41,120 bases of DNA from Herpetosiphon llansteffanensis (lineage in GTDB: Bacteria > Chloroflexota > Chloroflexia > Chloroflexales > Herpetosiphonaceae). Where the stretch lies: NCBI RefSeq assembly GCF_003205875.1, contig NZ_PUBZ01000110.1, positions 1 to 41,120 of the forward strand. The letters are read 5' to 3'. Below, in pieces: positions 1 to 8,246 of the stretch. Each line of letters opens with the position of its first letter. Positions within the stretch are counted from its first letter, which is position 1. Under the pieces are notes generated by a model. That model did no database searches and had not been told where the DNA came from. It was given only the letters and a program-made list of their open reading frames with translations. The translations under genes were made by a program, and so were the position numbers.

Positions 1-58
1 CTCCCGTGCGCAGGTGAGGGGCTTTAATCGTGCGGTTCTGTCACGATGTGTGATACAC

Positions 59-120
59 CATGGTCGGCTCCCCCTCGCCCGCGTTCAGTGGGAGCGGGGG
101 TTGGGGGGTGAGGGACCATG
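59..120. repeat. G/C-rich imperfect hairpin element
   Basis: The outer arms CATGGTC (59-65) and GACCATG (114-120) are perfectly complementary. They enclose a C-rich left side and a G-rich right side that can pair imperfectly, for example CCCGC with GCGGG. Read on the minus strand, the sequence resembles the CCCTCACCCCC-type intergenic repeats seen in many bacterial genomes. Together with the two repeats that follow it fills the gene-free stretch 1-308, where no convincing gene is visible. Confidence 0.5.
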
Positions 121-163
121 ATTACCAATCCAATGAACCATTACACCTATAGCCTATAGCCCT

Positions 164-196
164 CGTTCTCTGCGCCTCTGCGTTAAATCAATTAAT
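164..196. repeat. Dispersed intergenic repeat, 'CTCTGCGCCTCTGCG' module
   Basis: The core CTCTGCGCCTCTGCGTTAAA recurs in inverted orientation at 9760-9792 and directly at 37051-37071, with a degenerate copy at 36952-36975. All copies lie between genes and next to the other repeat modules. It has no coding potential. Confidence 0.7.
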
Positions 197-228
197 CCAC
201 AAAGTAAGGCTATCGGCTATGGACTTTT

Positions 229-271
229 GGCTAGGGAATGATGTGGTTTAGCCCACACTGTTCCGCTAGCC
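229..271. repeat. Hairpin repeat family, copy A
   Basis: Outer arms GGCTAGGGA and TCCGCTAGCC flank an inner stem TGTGG/CCACA. The same architecture recurs at 8066-8111 and 9649-9693 with different but still complementary inner arms. It lies just past the stop codon of the asparaginyl-tRNA synthetase gene, so it could also act as a transcript-end structure for that gene. Confidence 0.6.
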
Positions 272-308
272 TATAGCCTGTAGCCAATAGCCCTCTGTTT
301 TATGCTCT

Positions 309-1652
309 TTATGGGTAAATACGGTAGAGTTGGCGTGGGAATGGAATCGCTTCGCGGATATGGCGCGTGCCAGCCAGCCAAGCGACACAGCGCTCGATGC
401 CCATGCCAAAGCCAGAGTGCGGCACACTGCCATACCGTCGCAGATCCAAATACCATTGGTAATCGGCGACATCAAGGCCGTGTTCGCGAATACGGGCTTC
501 GAGCAACTCTGCATCGTGGATGCGCTGCGAGCCGCCGATAATTTCGCCATAGCCTTCAGGCGCAATCATGTCGGCGCAGCGCACCACTTCTGGGCGACCA
601 TCGGCTGGTTGCATATAGAAGGCTTTAACCTTAGTTGGATAGTTGTAGATAAACAAGGGCTTATCAAACAGGCTTGCCAAGTAGGTTTCGTGCGGTGCGC
701 CAAAATCATCGCCCCATTCTAAGGGCGCTAATGGTGCATTATCGGGAGCGACGGTTGCGCCAGCAGCTACGCCTTCTTTGATCTTTTCGATCGCTTCGTC
801 GTAGCTGATGCGTGGGAATGGTGGCACAATATTCTCAAGCTTCGAGGTATCGCGCTCTAAAATGATGAGATCATCTTCGCAGCGATCAAGCACTCGCTGA
901 ACGATATAGGAAACAAAATTTTCTTGTAGTTCCATATTATCGTCTTGGTCGGCGAAGGCAAATTCTGGCTCGATCATCCAAAATTCGGTGAGGTGGCGAC
1001 GAGTTTTTGATTTTTCAGCCCGAAAGGTTGGGCCAAAACAATAGACCCGCCCAAAGGTTGCCATGCCCGATTCAACATAGAGCTGGCCGGTTTGCGCCAA
1101 ATAGGCATTGCCCAAATCGAAATATTCGGTTGCAAACAAATCGCTCGTGCCTTCGGCGGCAGTTGCCGTCAAAATTGGCGAATCGTAGCGCACAAAATGC
1201 TCGCTGTTCAAATATTCTTGGGCAGCAGCAATTACTTGAGCGCGAATGCGCAGCAAGGCATGTTGTTTGGCCGAGCGCACCCACAAGTGGCGATGCTCCA
1301 TCAAAAATTGGGTGCCATGCTCTTTGGGCGTAATTGGGTAATTTTGGGTTAGATGCACAATTTCAATATCAGTCACATCTAATTCAAAACCCAAACTTGA
1401 GCGTTCATCGGCGCGCAACGTGCCATGGATATAGCACGACGATTCTTGGGTTAATTCCTTGGCGCGGGCAAACACTTCTTCGCTAACGTTCTTTTTAAAC
1501 ACCACACATTGAATGGTGGCGGTACCATCGCGTAATTGAATAAAAACCAACTTGCCTTTTTCGGTTTTGTGATAGACCCAACCAGCAAGTTTTACCGCTT
1601 CGCCAACGTGGTCGGCGCTATCGCGGATATACATCGAGGGCAGCAGTGCCAT
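309..1652 (-). CDS. asnS: Asparagine--tRNA ligase (class IIb)
   Basis: This cytoplasmic enzyme charges tRNA-Asn with asparagine. The N-terminal 100 or so residues form the OB-fold anticodon-binding domain ([23 protein letters not shown]). The class II catalytic core follows, with the motif 2 stretch [19 protein letters not shown] and the motif 3 stretch [15 protein letters not shown] near the C-terminus. The combination GTSDLF plus QLYVESGMA is typical of AsnRS rather than AspRS, which lacks this spacing. The ATG at 1652 was chosen because it has the Shine-Dalgarno AAGGAG about six bases upstream. A longer frame, open to 1742, has no such site and adds 30 residues unlike the family. The protein is 447 residues, normal for a bacterial AsnRS. 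It follows the AP2-repeat gene by about 100 bases, so co-transcription is possible but not shown. Confidence 0.95.
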   Translation of the reverse strand: MALLPSMYIRDSADHVGEAVKLAGWVYHKTEKGKLVFIQLRDGTATIQCVVFKKNVSEEVFARAKELTQESSCYIHGTLRADERSSLGFELDVTDIEIVHLTQNYPITPKEHGTQFLMEHRHLWVRSAKQHALLRIRAQVIAAAQEYLNSEHFVRYDSPILTATAAEGTSDLFATEYFDLGNAYLAQTGQLYVESGMATFGRVYCFGPTFRAEKSKTRRHLTEFWMIEPEFAFADQDDNMELQENFVSYIVQRVLDRCEDDLIILERDTSKLENIVPPFPRISYDEAIEKIKEGVAAGATVAPDNAPLAPLEWGDDFGAPHETYLASLFDKPLFIYNYPTKVKAFYMQPADGRPEVVRCADMIAPEGYGEIIGGSQRIHDAELLEARIREHGLDVADYQWYLDLRRYGSVPHSGFGMGIERCVAWLAGTRHIREAIPFPRQLYRIYP

Positions 1653-1753
1653 AGATGCTCCTTCCAACAAAACAACACGATGGCGATGCACCAAGGCACC
1701 GCCATGTTTCTCGCAATAATACCATGTACTGCCGCAAGCCAATACGTGATGGG

Positions 1754-2485
1754 TTATGTCGATAGTTCGTCATGATCAAGTATTGCCAACTCTTCGGCGC
1801 TGGGGGTTTGCGAAACAACTTTGCCGAAAATTTCGCGCTCTTTGTTATCGCGAATCATAAACGCTCGTTTGCGCGCTTCTTCTTCGCCATACTTGCGCAC
1901 CGACACCGAAGTTCGATGGATTTCATTTGGGCGCGGACACCAGGTGATTTCATAAACATCACGCAGATAGACCTCGCCTTTGCGATTGCGATCCTTGCGG
2001 CGCACTCTGGTCACGCCAATTTTGCCAGTCGCATTGCGGCGACTAACCGTAACCACCGGGCGATCAGTCCGTGGCTTGCCCAACTCGCGTTCGGCCTCGT
2101 CACGGAAATCCAAAGCAGCAGCCAAAGCGCCTTCGCGACCATCGTAGAGCATATCACTGAAGAATTTAACTCGTTGTTGGCCTTTGTAGAACACCCGCAC
2201 ATACCAGCCATGTGTCCGTTTGATCTCACGATCAATCCGGCTGATACCTTTGTAATGCACCTCAGGATCAACCGTATCAATGTGGGGTCGCCCTCGTTCG
2301 CGCTTAATTGAATCGCGATACTCTAAAGCATTGCGCAGCGCATTACCAGAGCCATTGAACGCATTGTCGCTGAAAAACTTGCTGAACAATTCACCATCGA
2401 TCCTCACCCGCACCCACCAACCATACGAATTGGCCTCGACGTTCTCAATCCGTCGGATGTTTTTGTACTTTTGTTGTGTTGCCAT
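1754..2485 (-). CDS. Triple AP2-like repeat protein (putative DNA-binding)
   Basis: The 243-residue protein consists of three related blocks. Each begins with a YKxIxRI-like strand, followed by GWWVRV or GWYVRV, and then a helix rich in A, L and R ending in FRDEAE or similar. Examples are [38 protein letters not shown] and a more divergent third block around [19 protein letters not shown]. This is the AP2/ERF pattern of a three-stranded sheet plus helix. In bacteria AP2 domains usually accompany HNH endonucleases, and no HNH motif is present here. DNA binding is the family's known property; the target and role are unknown. The second ATG (2485) is preferred over 2491 because an AAGG lies seven bases before it. 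Basic residues are common throughout, fitting nucleic-acid binding. Confidence 0.65.
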   Translation of the reverse strand: MATQQKYKNIRRIENVEANSYGWWVRVRIDGELFSKFFSDNAFNGSGNALRNALEYRDSIKRERGRPHIDTVDPEVHYKGISRIDREIKRTHGWYVRVFYKGQQRVKFFSDMLYDGREGALAAALDFRDEAERELGKPRTDRPVVTVSRRNATGKIGVTRVRRKDRNRKGEVYLRDVYEITWCPRPNEIHRTSVSVRKYGEEEARKRAFMIRDNKEREIFGKVVSQTPSAEELAILDHDELST

Positions 2486-2667
2486 ATGCATCCTTGTCCG
2501 TTGGTGTTTAAACCTCCTAAATAAACATCTCTCGCGATTTATGAAGGCTTATATAGCACGATTATAACCCGAAAATCGCTTATTGAATCTATGCACTTGG
2601 CCCTATCTACATGGGTAGCTTTTGGATAACCGCAGTTGGTATATGCCTGCCTAGCAACTATGGGCAG

Positions 2668-3717
2668 TTAGCGGGCGAGTGGGGGATGGAGATAAATTGT
2701 TCTAATCCTTGTGGTGAATGTTTCGATCACCTCATGAACATCACTCGCAAAAAGCGGGTCGTAGGTTGCATGGCCTACATACCATTGTAGCACGTTGGTA
2801 CAGCGCGCTGAGATTATTACGTCAAGCAGCTGTGAAGCTGCTTGATCCCACGTTTGAAGCTGGCGATACCCCTTTAAAAAGTTCTGCCAAACGCCATCCC
2901 ACTGGGGGGTGATCCGCCAGCGGCCAACCGCAATCGCCAAATCATACAGCCAATAGCCAAAGCCACAATCATCAAAGTCGATCGCACGCGCCGCGCCATC
3001 GGCAAATAAAATATTGCCCCAATGTGGATCAGCATGAATCAAGCCATAAACATCGCGACCTTTGCCAAGCATGCGCTCAACTTCGGCAAAATCATCCATG
3101 GTTTGTTGCAAAAGTTGATGATGTTCCGCCGGAATCGCCGCCCAAACCGTGGCATGATCAGCACCGTTGCTTACATTGGCCCCAAATTGGCCTTCCCAAT
3201 CCCAACTGCGGCGCTGAAAATTGCTCGGCAAAACCCAGGCTTGAGCATGCTGATGCAATTGGCCGACGAGCAGCCCAAGTTGTTGGCAATGTGCTGGCGT
3301 AGGATTGTTAATCTGCAAGCGGCCATCAAGCCATTCCATCAACGAGCAATTGTAGCGATGAGGAATTTCGTCAATCTGCACGCTTTGCACATAGCGCCCA
3401 TCTAAGCCAGCAACCGGCAAGGGCACTGGCAATTTGGCTTCTTCAGCCAAGGCTTTGAGCCATTGCAATTCCGAATTAATTTCGGCGGCGCTGTTGTAGT
3501 TGATGCCATGCAAGCGCAGCAAATAATAGCCAGTGCGATAAAACCCAGTCTGCGAGCCATCTGCCGCAGCGGTTTTGACGCGATAAGTGGTATTTTCGCC
3601 ATGATTAATAAACGTTAGTTGTTCGGCTTTGATGCCAAACGCAGCCAGTGCTGCCTCTGCCAAGCGTCGCCGCCGTTGGTGCTGACCACGCTCGGTCAAT
3701 TGATCAAATGCTTTCAT
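2668..3717 (-). CDS. APH/ChoK-fold phosphotransferase (homoserine kinase II / SrkA-like)
   Basis: The protein has the aminoglycoside-phosphotransferase kinase fold. An N-lobe carries FINHGENTTYRV as nucleotide-binding strand-turn-strand. The catalytic loop reads YGLIHADPHWGNILF, and the metal-binding AIDFDDCGFGYWLYDLA is the DFG-equivalent. HADPHWGN supplies the Asp and Asn expected for catalysis and magnesium binding. The overall layout resembles the RdoA/SrkA and homoserine kinase type II branch more than classical drug-modifying enzymes, but the substrate cannot be read from sequence. The ATG at 3717 was taken because GGGAG lies nine bases upstream. An in-frame upstream start at 3807 lacks a good site and adds residues unlike the family. 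At 349 residues it is of usual length. It stands alone, divergent from the SDR gene. Confidence 0.8.
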   Translation of the reverse strand: MKAFDQLTERGQHQRRRRLAEAALAAFGIKAEQLTFINHGENTTYRVKTAAADGSQTGFYRTGYYLLRLHGINYNSAAEINSELQWLKALAEEAKLPVPLPVAGLDGRYVQSVQIDEIPHRYNCSLMEWLDGRLQINNPTPAHCQQLGLLVGQLHQHAQAWVLPSNFQRRSWDWEGQFGANVSNGADHATVWAAIPAEHHQLLQQTMDDFAEVERMLGKGRDVYGLIHADPHWGNILFADGAARAIDFDDCGFGYWLYDLAIAVGRWRITPQWDGVWQNFLKGYRQLQTWDQAASQLLDVIISARCTNVLQWYVGHATYDPLFASDVHEVIETFTTRIRTIYLHPPLAR

Positions 3718-3867
3718 TGCCAAAAGCTCCCGTCTAGCATAACCGAGCAAGTCTAGCCGATTGCCAGGGCGCTGCACTCCATCGCAAGCCTGAAGCTGCT
3801 TCAGCAATTGGTATGTTTCTTGCTTCGCTAAGCAGTGAAGTGTGGTTCTGTGTCAAGGAGATATATT

Positions 3868-4737
3868 ATGTCAAATAACAAAGAAAAGAAACAGCAATTT
3901 CCACCCCAAACCCAAGATCAACAGCCTGGCATCGAAGCGGAAATGCAGCCCAAGCCAAAAGCCCAAGATCGCCGCTATCAGGGCAGCGATAAACTCAAAG
4001 ATAAAGTTGCCTTAATTACTGGGGGCGATAGTGGGATTGGGCGGGCAGTTGCGATTGTCTATGCCAAAGAAGGCGCTGATGTTGTAATTAATTATTTGAA
4101 TGAACATGACGATGCGCAAGAAACCAAGCGCTTAGTTGAAGCAGAAGGCCGTCGCTGCTTGCTCTCAGCGGGCGATATTGGCGATGAAGCCTATTGCCAA
4201 AGCCTTGTCGAGCAAACAGTAGCTAAATTCGGCCAGCTTGATATTTTAATCAACAATGCTGCTGAGCAACATCCGCAAGAATCGATTACTGATATTAGCG
4301 CCGAGCAATTGGAGCGCACCTTCCGCACCAATATTTTTGCCATGTTCTACCTAACCAAAGCAGCCTTGCCACAGCTCAAAAAAGGCAGCAGCATTATCAA
4401 CACAACCTCGGTCACAGCCTATCGTGGCAGCCCGCAATTGCTCGATTATTCAGCAACCAAGGGCGCAATCGTGGCCTTTACGCGCTCGCTCTCGCAATCC
4501 TTAATCGAAAAAGGCATTCGGGTTAATGGCGTAGCACCAGGCCCAATTTGGACACCGCTGATTCCCGCAACCTTCGATGCAGAAAAAGTGGCGACGTTTG
4601 GCAGCGATGTGCCGATGAAACGCGCAGGCCAGCCAGAAGAAGTTGCCAATTGCTATGTATTTTTGGCCAGCGATGATGCCTCGTATATGGCAGGGCAAAT
4701 CTTACACCCCAATGGCGGCGAAGTGATCAACGGCTAA
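3868..4737 (+). CDS. SDR-family oxidoreductase (YghA/general stress type)
   Basis: A classical short-chain dehydrogenase with an N-terminal hydrophilic extension of about 45 residues rich in K, Q and P. This tail is typical of the YghA/YhdF/YhxC branch, often annotated as stress-related or glucose-1-dehydrogenase-like. The cofactor motif TGGDSGIGRAVA follows, then NNAAEQ, the catalytic Ser in SSIINTTSV, and the YSATK motif holding Tyr and Lys. The C-terminal LHPNGGEVING is also typical. It probably uses NADP(H) on a carbonyl or alcohol substrate not identifiable here. The ATG at 3868 is preceded by AAGGAG at 3855-3860 with seven-base spacing; the upstream in-frame ATG at 3835 lacks this. Its stop codon overlaps the stop of the convergent response-regulator gene by a few bases. 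Confidence 0.88.
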   Translation: MSNNKEKKQQFPPQTQDQQPGIEAEMQPKPKAQDRRYQGSDKLKDKVALITGGDSGIGRAVAIVYAKEGADVVINYLNEHDDAQETKRLVEAEGRRCLLSAGDIGDEAYCQSLVEQTVAKFGQLDILINNAAEQHPQESITDISAEQLERTFRTNIFAMFYLTKAALPQLKKGSSIINTTSVTAYRGSPQLLDYSATKGAIVAFTRSLSQSLIEKGIRVNGVAPGPIWTPLIPATFDAEKVATFGSDVPMKRAGQPEEVANCYVFLASDDASYMAGQILHPNGGEVING

Positions 4738-5891
4738 CTGAGTCCATGCTTTTCTAGTCGATAGAGTAATTGATGGCGCGACAAGCCCAACAATTCGGCG
4801 GCGCGGGTTTTATTGCCATTGGCTTGCTGCAAGGCTTGCTGCAATAAACTGCGCTCAACCAACTCGATTTGTAGGCCTGCTGCGGGCAACGCGATTGGCT
4901 CGGCAGTAGCCAAGGCCAGATCATGCGGCAAATGCTCAGGCTGAATCGTTTGGCCATTTGCTGCCACAGCCGCCCGCTCCAACACATGGCGCAACTCTGG
5001 CAGATTGGCGCTCCAATGGCTTTGCTCTAGCTGTTGGAGCGCTGCTGCGCTTAACGATTGCGTCTCAAGCCAAGCCCTGGCAAACAAGCCAATATCGCTG
5101 CGGCGTTGATTCAGATTCGGAACCTGAATCGTTGGTACTGGTTGTTCAGGCAAGGCAAGGCTGGTCACGATGATTCTCGCTTGGAATGATTGGGCCAAAA
5201 GCCAATCGAGCCAATTGAGGCCATGGCGCAGCACCAGACTGCCTTGACCTGCCTCGTAAAGCGCGGCTTCGAGCATCGGCTCAGTCAATAACGCTCCATC
5301 AAGCTCAATCAGAGGAGCGTTGTGGCGTTGGCTCGTTGCATGGCCATAACGGGCCAATTGGGCTTTACCAACGCCTGCTTCGCCAACCAACACCAGCAAT
5401 GGCAAGCGATCGATCATACGCTCAAGTTGCGCGCGACAGGCCAACCAAGCAGGATGGCTGCCAACCAAACCAGCAATCGTTGCTTGCTGCTGGCTTTGGC
5501 GCAAATAGCGAATCTCTTGCTGGAGCGCGGCGCGCTCCAACGCCCGTTGCAATTTAAAACCAATTTCTTCCAAATCAAAGGGCTTGCGCAAATAATCGGC
5601 AGCACCGCGTTGCATCGCCTCAACCGCACTTGCAACCGTGCCATACGCAGTCAGCATCAGCACCACCACATCAGGCCAGCGTTCACGCAAGCGAGCCAAG
5701 GTTGCCAGCCCATCCATGCCTTTTAATTTCAAATCGAGAATCACCACATCTGCTGGCTGGCGGCTCATCGCTGCTAAACCATCGTTGGCATTGGCCGCGA
5801 CCTGCACCTCGTAGCCTTGGTCGCTCAAGGCTTCGCTCAGCACCCAACGCAAATTGGCCTCATCGTCAATCACCAAAACCCGCTTGCTCAT
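4734..5891 (-). CDS. NtrC-shaped response regulator with degenerate AAA+ domain lacking the sigma-54 loop
   Basis: An N-terminal receiver (residues 1-120) has the acidic pocket at D9-D10, phosphoacceptor D53, T81 and K103. Residues 140-325 correspond to an AAA+ domain with a recognisable Walker A (GEAGVGKA, 170-177). The GAFTGA loop that contacts sigma-54 is absent, and the Walker B region is reduced to GSLVLRHGLNW without the DE pair. The C-terminus (343-385) is a Fis-type helix-turn-helix (NKTRAAELLGLSRHQLLYRL). It is therefore probably a DNA-binding regulator that does not activate sigma-54 polymerase. Its ATG overlaps the stop of the upstream kinase gene in an ATGA, implying translational coupling and a cognate pair. 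The tandem palindromes at 7310-7344 are candidate binding sites. Confidence 0.88.
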   Translation of the reverse strand: MSKRVLVIDDEANLRWVLSEALSDQGYEVQVAANANDGLAAMSRQPADVVILDLKLKGMDGLATLARLRERWPDVVVLMLTAYGTVASAVEAMQRGAADYLRKPFDLEEIGFKLQRALERAALQQEIRYLRQSQQQATIAGLVGSHPAWLACRAQLERMIDRLPLLVLVGEAGVGKAQLARYGHATSQRHNAPLIELDGALLTEPMLEAALYEAGQGSLVLRHGLNWLDWLLAQSFQARIIVTSLALPEQPVPTIQVPNLNQRRSDIGLFARAWLETQSLSAAALQQLEQSHWSANLPELRHVLERAAVAANGQTIQPEHLPHDLALATAEPIALPAAGLQIELVERSLLQQALQQANGNKTRAAELLGLSRHQLLYRLEKHGLS

Positions 5892-7207
5892 GATTGTGCT
5901 CCTTGCCGCACCAGTGGTAGCCGCAAACGGGCCAAGGTGCCTTGGGTTGGTGCAGCTTCCAGGCTAATTGTGCCGCCATGTTCGGCGACACTGCGCGCAA
6001 CTAAGGCCAAACCCATGCCCGTGCCATCGTCTCGCGTCGTAAAAAATGGATCAAAAATCCGCTCGCGAATCGCCGCGCCAATGCCCACTCCTTGATCTTG
6101 CACCAAAATTTCAAGCTGTTGGCCCGCAACAAGGCTCTTGATAACAATCAGTTGCCCTGCTTGGCTGGCTTGCAGCGCATTCAAACTCAGGTTTAACAAC
6201 ATTTGCCAGATTGCATCGCGATCAGCTTCAATCCATGGTTCATTAGGATCGAGGCTTAGCTGCAAGGCAACGCCATGTTCTGCGGCCAGCGGCTGACAGG
6301 TAGCTACAAATTCGGCTACGAGCTGGTTGATGGCCAATGGCTGGCGTTGCAACGCTTGGGGCTGGGCATAGTTTAATAGCGAGCTAATCAAGCGATCCAA
6401 ACGATCCACCTCGCTATTAATCACGCTTGTATAGTGGGCCAAATGTGGTTGTTGCGCCAATTTATGGCCCAACAGTTGGCTGGTGGCGCGCACAATGCCC
6501 AACGGATTACGGGCCTCGTGGGCTAGGCCTCCGGCCAATTGGCCCAAGGCAGCCATGCGTTCAGCTTGGCGAATCCGTTCGGCGATTACTTGCTGCTCGC
6601 GAATATCCTCAAACACCAAAACTGCCCCAATTGGCTGGCCCTGTACATTATGTAAGTCTGAGCGGCGCACGGCCAAGGCAAGCTGTTCGATTTGCATTTC
6701 GCTGTAGCCATTGGTTTGGGGCAATTGAGCCAAACTAGGGCTTGGCTGCAATAAATGTATCGCCGTTGGATTTTGCAATTTCAACTGCTGCTGCTCAATC
6801 GTGGCAACCCCCACCGGCAGGCTCGCCAGCACATCGTGAATGTACACCCGCAAGGCTTCGGCTCGGCTATGCGCCTGTTGTTCGCGCTCGGCTAAGCTAC
6901 CAAGCAACGCTGCCACCACAATTAGGGTCGCCATTTCCAAGGTATTATCCAACAAGCTATTAGCGGCATGGGCATCGAGCCAATGGGCATGCGGCAAATA
7001 AACCAACGCCGTGAAAAGCGCCAGCCCAAGCCCAAATTTACGGCCCCACATCACCGCCGCCACGCCAATCGGCAGATAATATAAACTGCGATAAATTGAA
7101 TGATAGGGCAAAAGATGGGCACTGGTCAGATAATGCAGCGCCGTAATGATTAACTCGCTGCTGAGCACAAACCACAACCAATGCCGTTGACGAGAAGCTT
7201 GAAGCAT
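5888..7207 (-). CDS. Membrane sensor histidine kinase (NtrB/ZraS-like core)
   Basis: The 439-residue protein starts with several hydrophobic segments (about residues 10-105, perhaps four membrane helices) with almost no external domain. A PAS-like region follows around 125-205 (DVLASLPVGVATIEQQQLKL). The dimerisation and phosphoacceptor box is LAGGLAHEARNPLGIV with His at about residue 230. ATP-binding motifs follow: NLSLNALQAS (N box), DQGVGIG (G1), FDPFFTT (F box) and GTGMGLALV (G2). The HEARNPLG form is typical of kinases partnered with NtrC-type regulators, matching the coupled downstream gene. The ATG at 7207 is favoured by GAGG eight bases upstream; a longer frame reaches 7273. The stimulus is probably sensed in or at the membrane. 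Confidence 0.9.
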   Translation of the reverse strand: MLQASRQRHWLWFVLSSELIITALHYLTSAHLLPYHSIYRSLYYLPIGVAAVMWGRKFGLGLALFTALVYLPHAHWLDAHAANSLLDNTLEMATLIVVAALLGSLAEREQQAHSRAEALRVYIHDVLASLPVGVATIEQQQLKLQNPTAIHLLQPSPSLAQLPQTNGYSEMQIEQLALAVRRSDLHNVQGQPIGAVLVFEDIREQQVIAERIRQAERMAALGQLAGGLAHEARNPLGIVRATSQLLGHKLAQQPHLAHYTSVINSEVDRLDRLISSLLNYAQPQALQRQPLAINQLVAEFVATCQPLAAEHGVALQLSLDPNEPWIEADRDAIWQMLLNLSLNALQASQAGQLIVIKSLVAGQQLEILVQDQGVGIGAAIRERIFDPFFTTRDDGTGMGLALVARSVAEHGGTISLEAAPTQGTLARLRLPLVRQGAQS

Positions 7208-7308
7208 AGCAGAGCCTCGGAATAGTACACCAATCATTATTAGTATTGTAAATTTATTCTGTTCAGCAAACAATTTTTTATAAAATTATTATTGCAAGGC
7301 TATGCAAA

Positions 7309-7344
7309 CTGTGGCATTTGCTACAGAGTGTGGCATTTGCCACA
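7309..7344. promoter_or_regulatory. Two tandem palindromic operator-like sites
   Basis: TGTGGCATTTGCCACA (7329-7344) is a perfect inverted repeat. TGTGGCATTTGCTACA (7310-7325) is the same sequence with one substitution, its palindrome extended by a C/G pair. Centres are 19 bases apart, close to two helical turns. The sites lie between the divergent kinase operon (start 7207) and the DUF305 gene (start 7447). They look like binding sites for a dimeric regulator with a Fis-type helix-turn-helix. The neighbouring response regulator is the natural candidate, by inference. Confidence 0.7.
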
Positions 7345-7446
7345 GCCGAATCCTGTTAAAACGCTGCAAATTGCCCAAAACTAGCTGCTGCTGCCAAATT
7401 TGGATAGGCTAAGGCTAGGGTTATTTGATTTGAAAGGAATTTAACA

Positions 7447-7992
7447 ATGCGGCGATGGATGAGTTTATTAAGCATTTTGTTGATATTAGTTGGCTGTAGC
7501 GCGAGCAACGATGATCATGGCGCTGAGCATCCAACCACCGCTTCAGGCGACCATGGCGCAATGAGTATGGACGATCTCCAATTTCTTGATGGCATGATCG
7601 AGCATCATCGGGGCGCAATTGCCATGGCCAAGGATGCCCAAACGCAAGCCAGCGATCCCCGCGTGCAAGAACTGGCTAAGCAAATTATCGCAGCCCAAGA
7701 GGCAGAAATTACCCAGCTTGAAGCATGGCGCAAAACCTGGTTTGGCGATGCTCCAGCCAGCGACCTTAGCGCCCTGCACATGGGTTCGATGGATGTTCCT
7801 GCTGGCAGCGAAAGCTACGATCGGCGCTTTTTAACCGCGATGATTAGCCATCACGATGGTGCAATCGCCATGGCCCAAAGCATCAAAGCTAGCACCCAAC
7901 GCAGCGAACTCAAAAGCTTTGCCGAGGCCGTGATCACTGACCAAACTGCCGAAAACCAACAAATGAATAGCTGGTTACAGGAAATCAAATAG
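7447..7992 (+). CDS. DUF305 family lipoprotein
   Basis: The N-terminus MRRWMSLLSILLILVGCSAS is a lipoprotein signal peptide with lipobox LVGC, so the mature protein should be anchored outside the membrane. The body matches DUF305, a four-helix ferritin-like fold with paired His-rich signatures: FLDGMIEHHRGAIAMAKDA and, in the second half, FLTAMISHHDGAIAMAQSI. These HH...A-M repeats are the family hallmark and suggest metal binding; DUF305 proteins are often found near copper-handling genes. Several extra His lie in the linker after the lipobox. AAAGGA lies just upstream of the ATG. It is divergent from the two-component pair across the tandem palindromes, so that pair may control it. The protein is of ordinary length at 181 residues. 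Confidence 0.9.
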   Translation: MRRWMSLLSILLILVGCSASNDDHGAEHPTTASGDHGAMSMDDLQFLDGMIEHHRGAIAMAKDAQTQASDPRVQELAKQIIAAQEAEITQLEAWRKTWFGDAPASDLSALHMGSMDVPAGSESYDRRFLTAMISHHDGAIAMAQSIKASTQRSELKSFAEAVITDQTAENQQMNSWLQEIK

Positions 7993-8065
7993 CGGCAGGG
8001 CCAGAGGTAAGGGCGAGATTTTAACATAACGGCATAGTTTTCTAGGCACTGGGCTTTTGGCAATT

Positions 8066-8111
8066 GGCTATCGGAGATTGGTCTCAAATACCAATAATTG
8101 TTCCGATAGCC
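8066..8111. repeat. Hairpin repeat family, copy B
   Basis: Perfect outer arms GGCTATCGGA and TCCGATAGCC, ten bases each, enclose an inner stem ATTGGT/ACCAAT. Copy C at 9649-9693 has identical outer arms but inner arms TTGTTG/CAACAA, so pairing rather than sequence is kept. It occupies the gap between the DUF305 and ketosynthase genes and is followed by further CCTATAGCC-type sequence. Confidence 0.7.
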
Positions 8112-8246
8112 TACAGCCTATAGCCTATTCCCCTTCCATGTCCTTCGTGGATCAACAAAACAGCAATCGCCCAAAGCCTAAAAAACTGCGGTATAGTGGT
8201 GACTGTGATTGCTCCGCTTCGAAGCAACATCTGTTAAGGAAGCACT

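Noticed and set aside
1772-2311. 179-residue frame opposite the AP2-repeat gene
   Set aside because: Antisense shadow of a better-supported gene; no ribosome site or recognisable domain.
7309-7446. Possible sigma-54 (-24/-12) promoter around TGGCATTTGC
   Set aside because: The GG and GC spacing does not fit TGGCAC-N5-TTGCW, and the adjacent regulator has no GAFTGA loop; the palindromes explain the sequence better.
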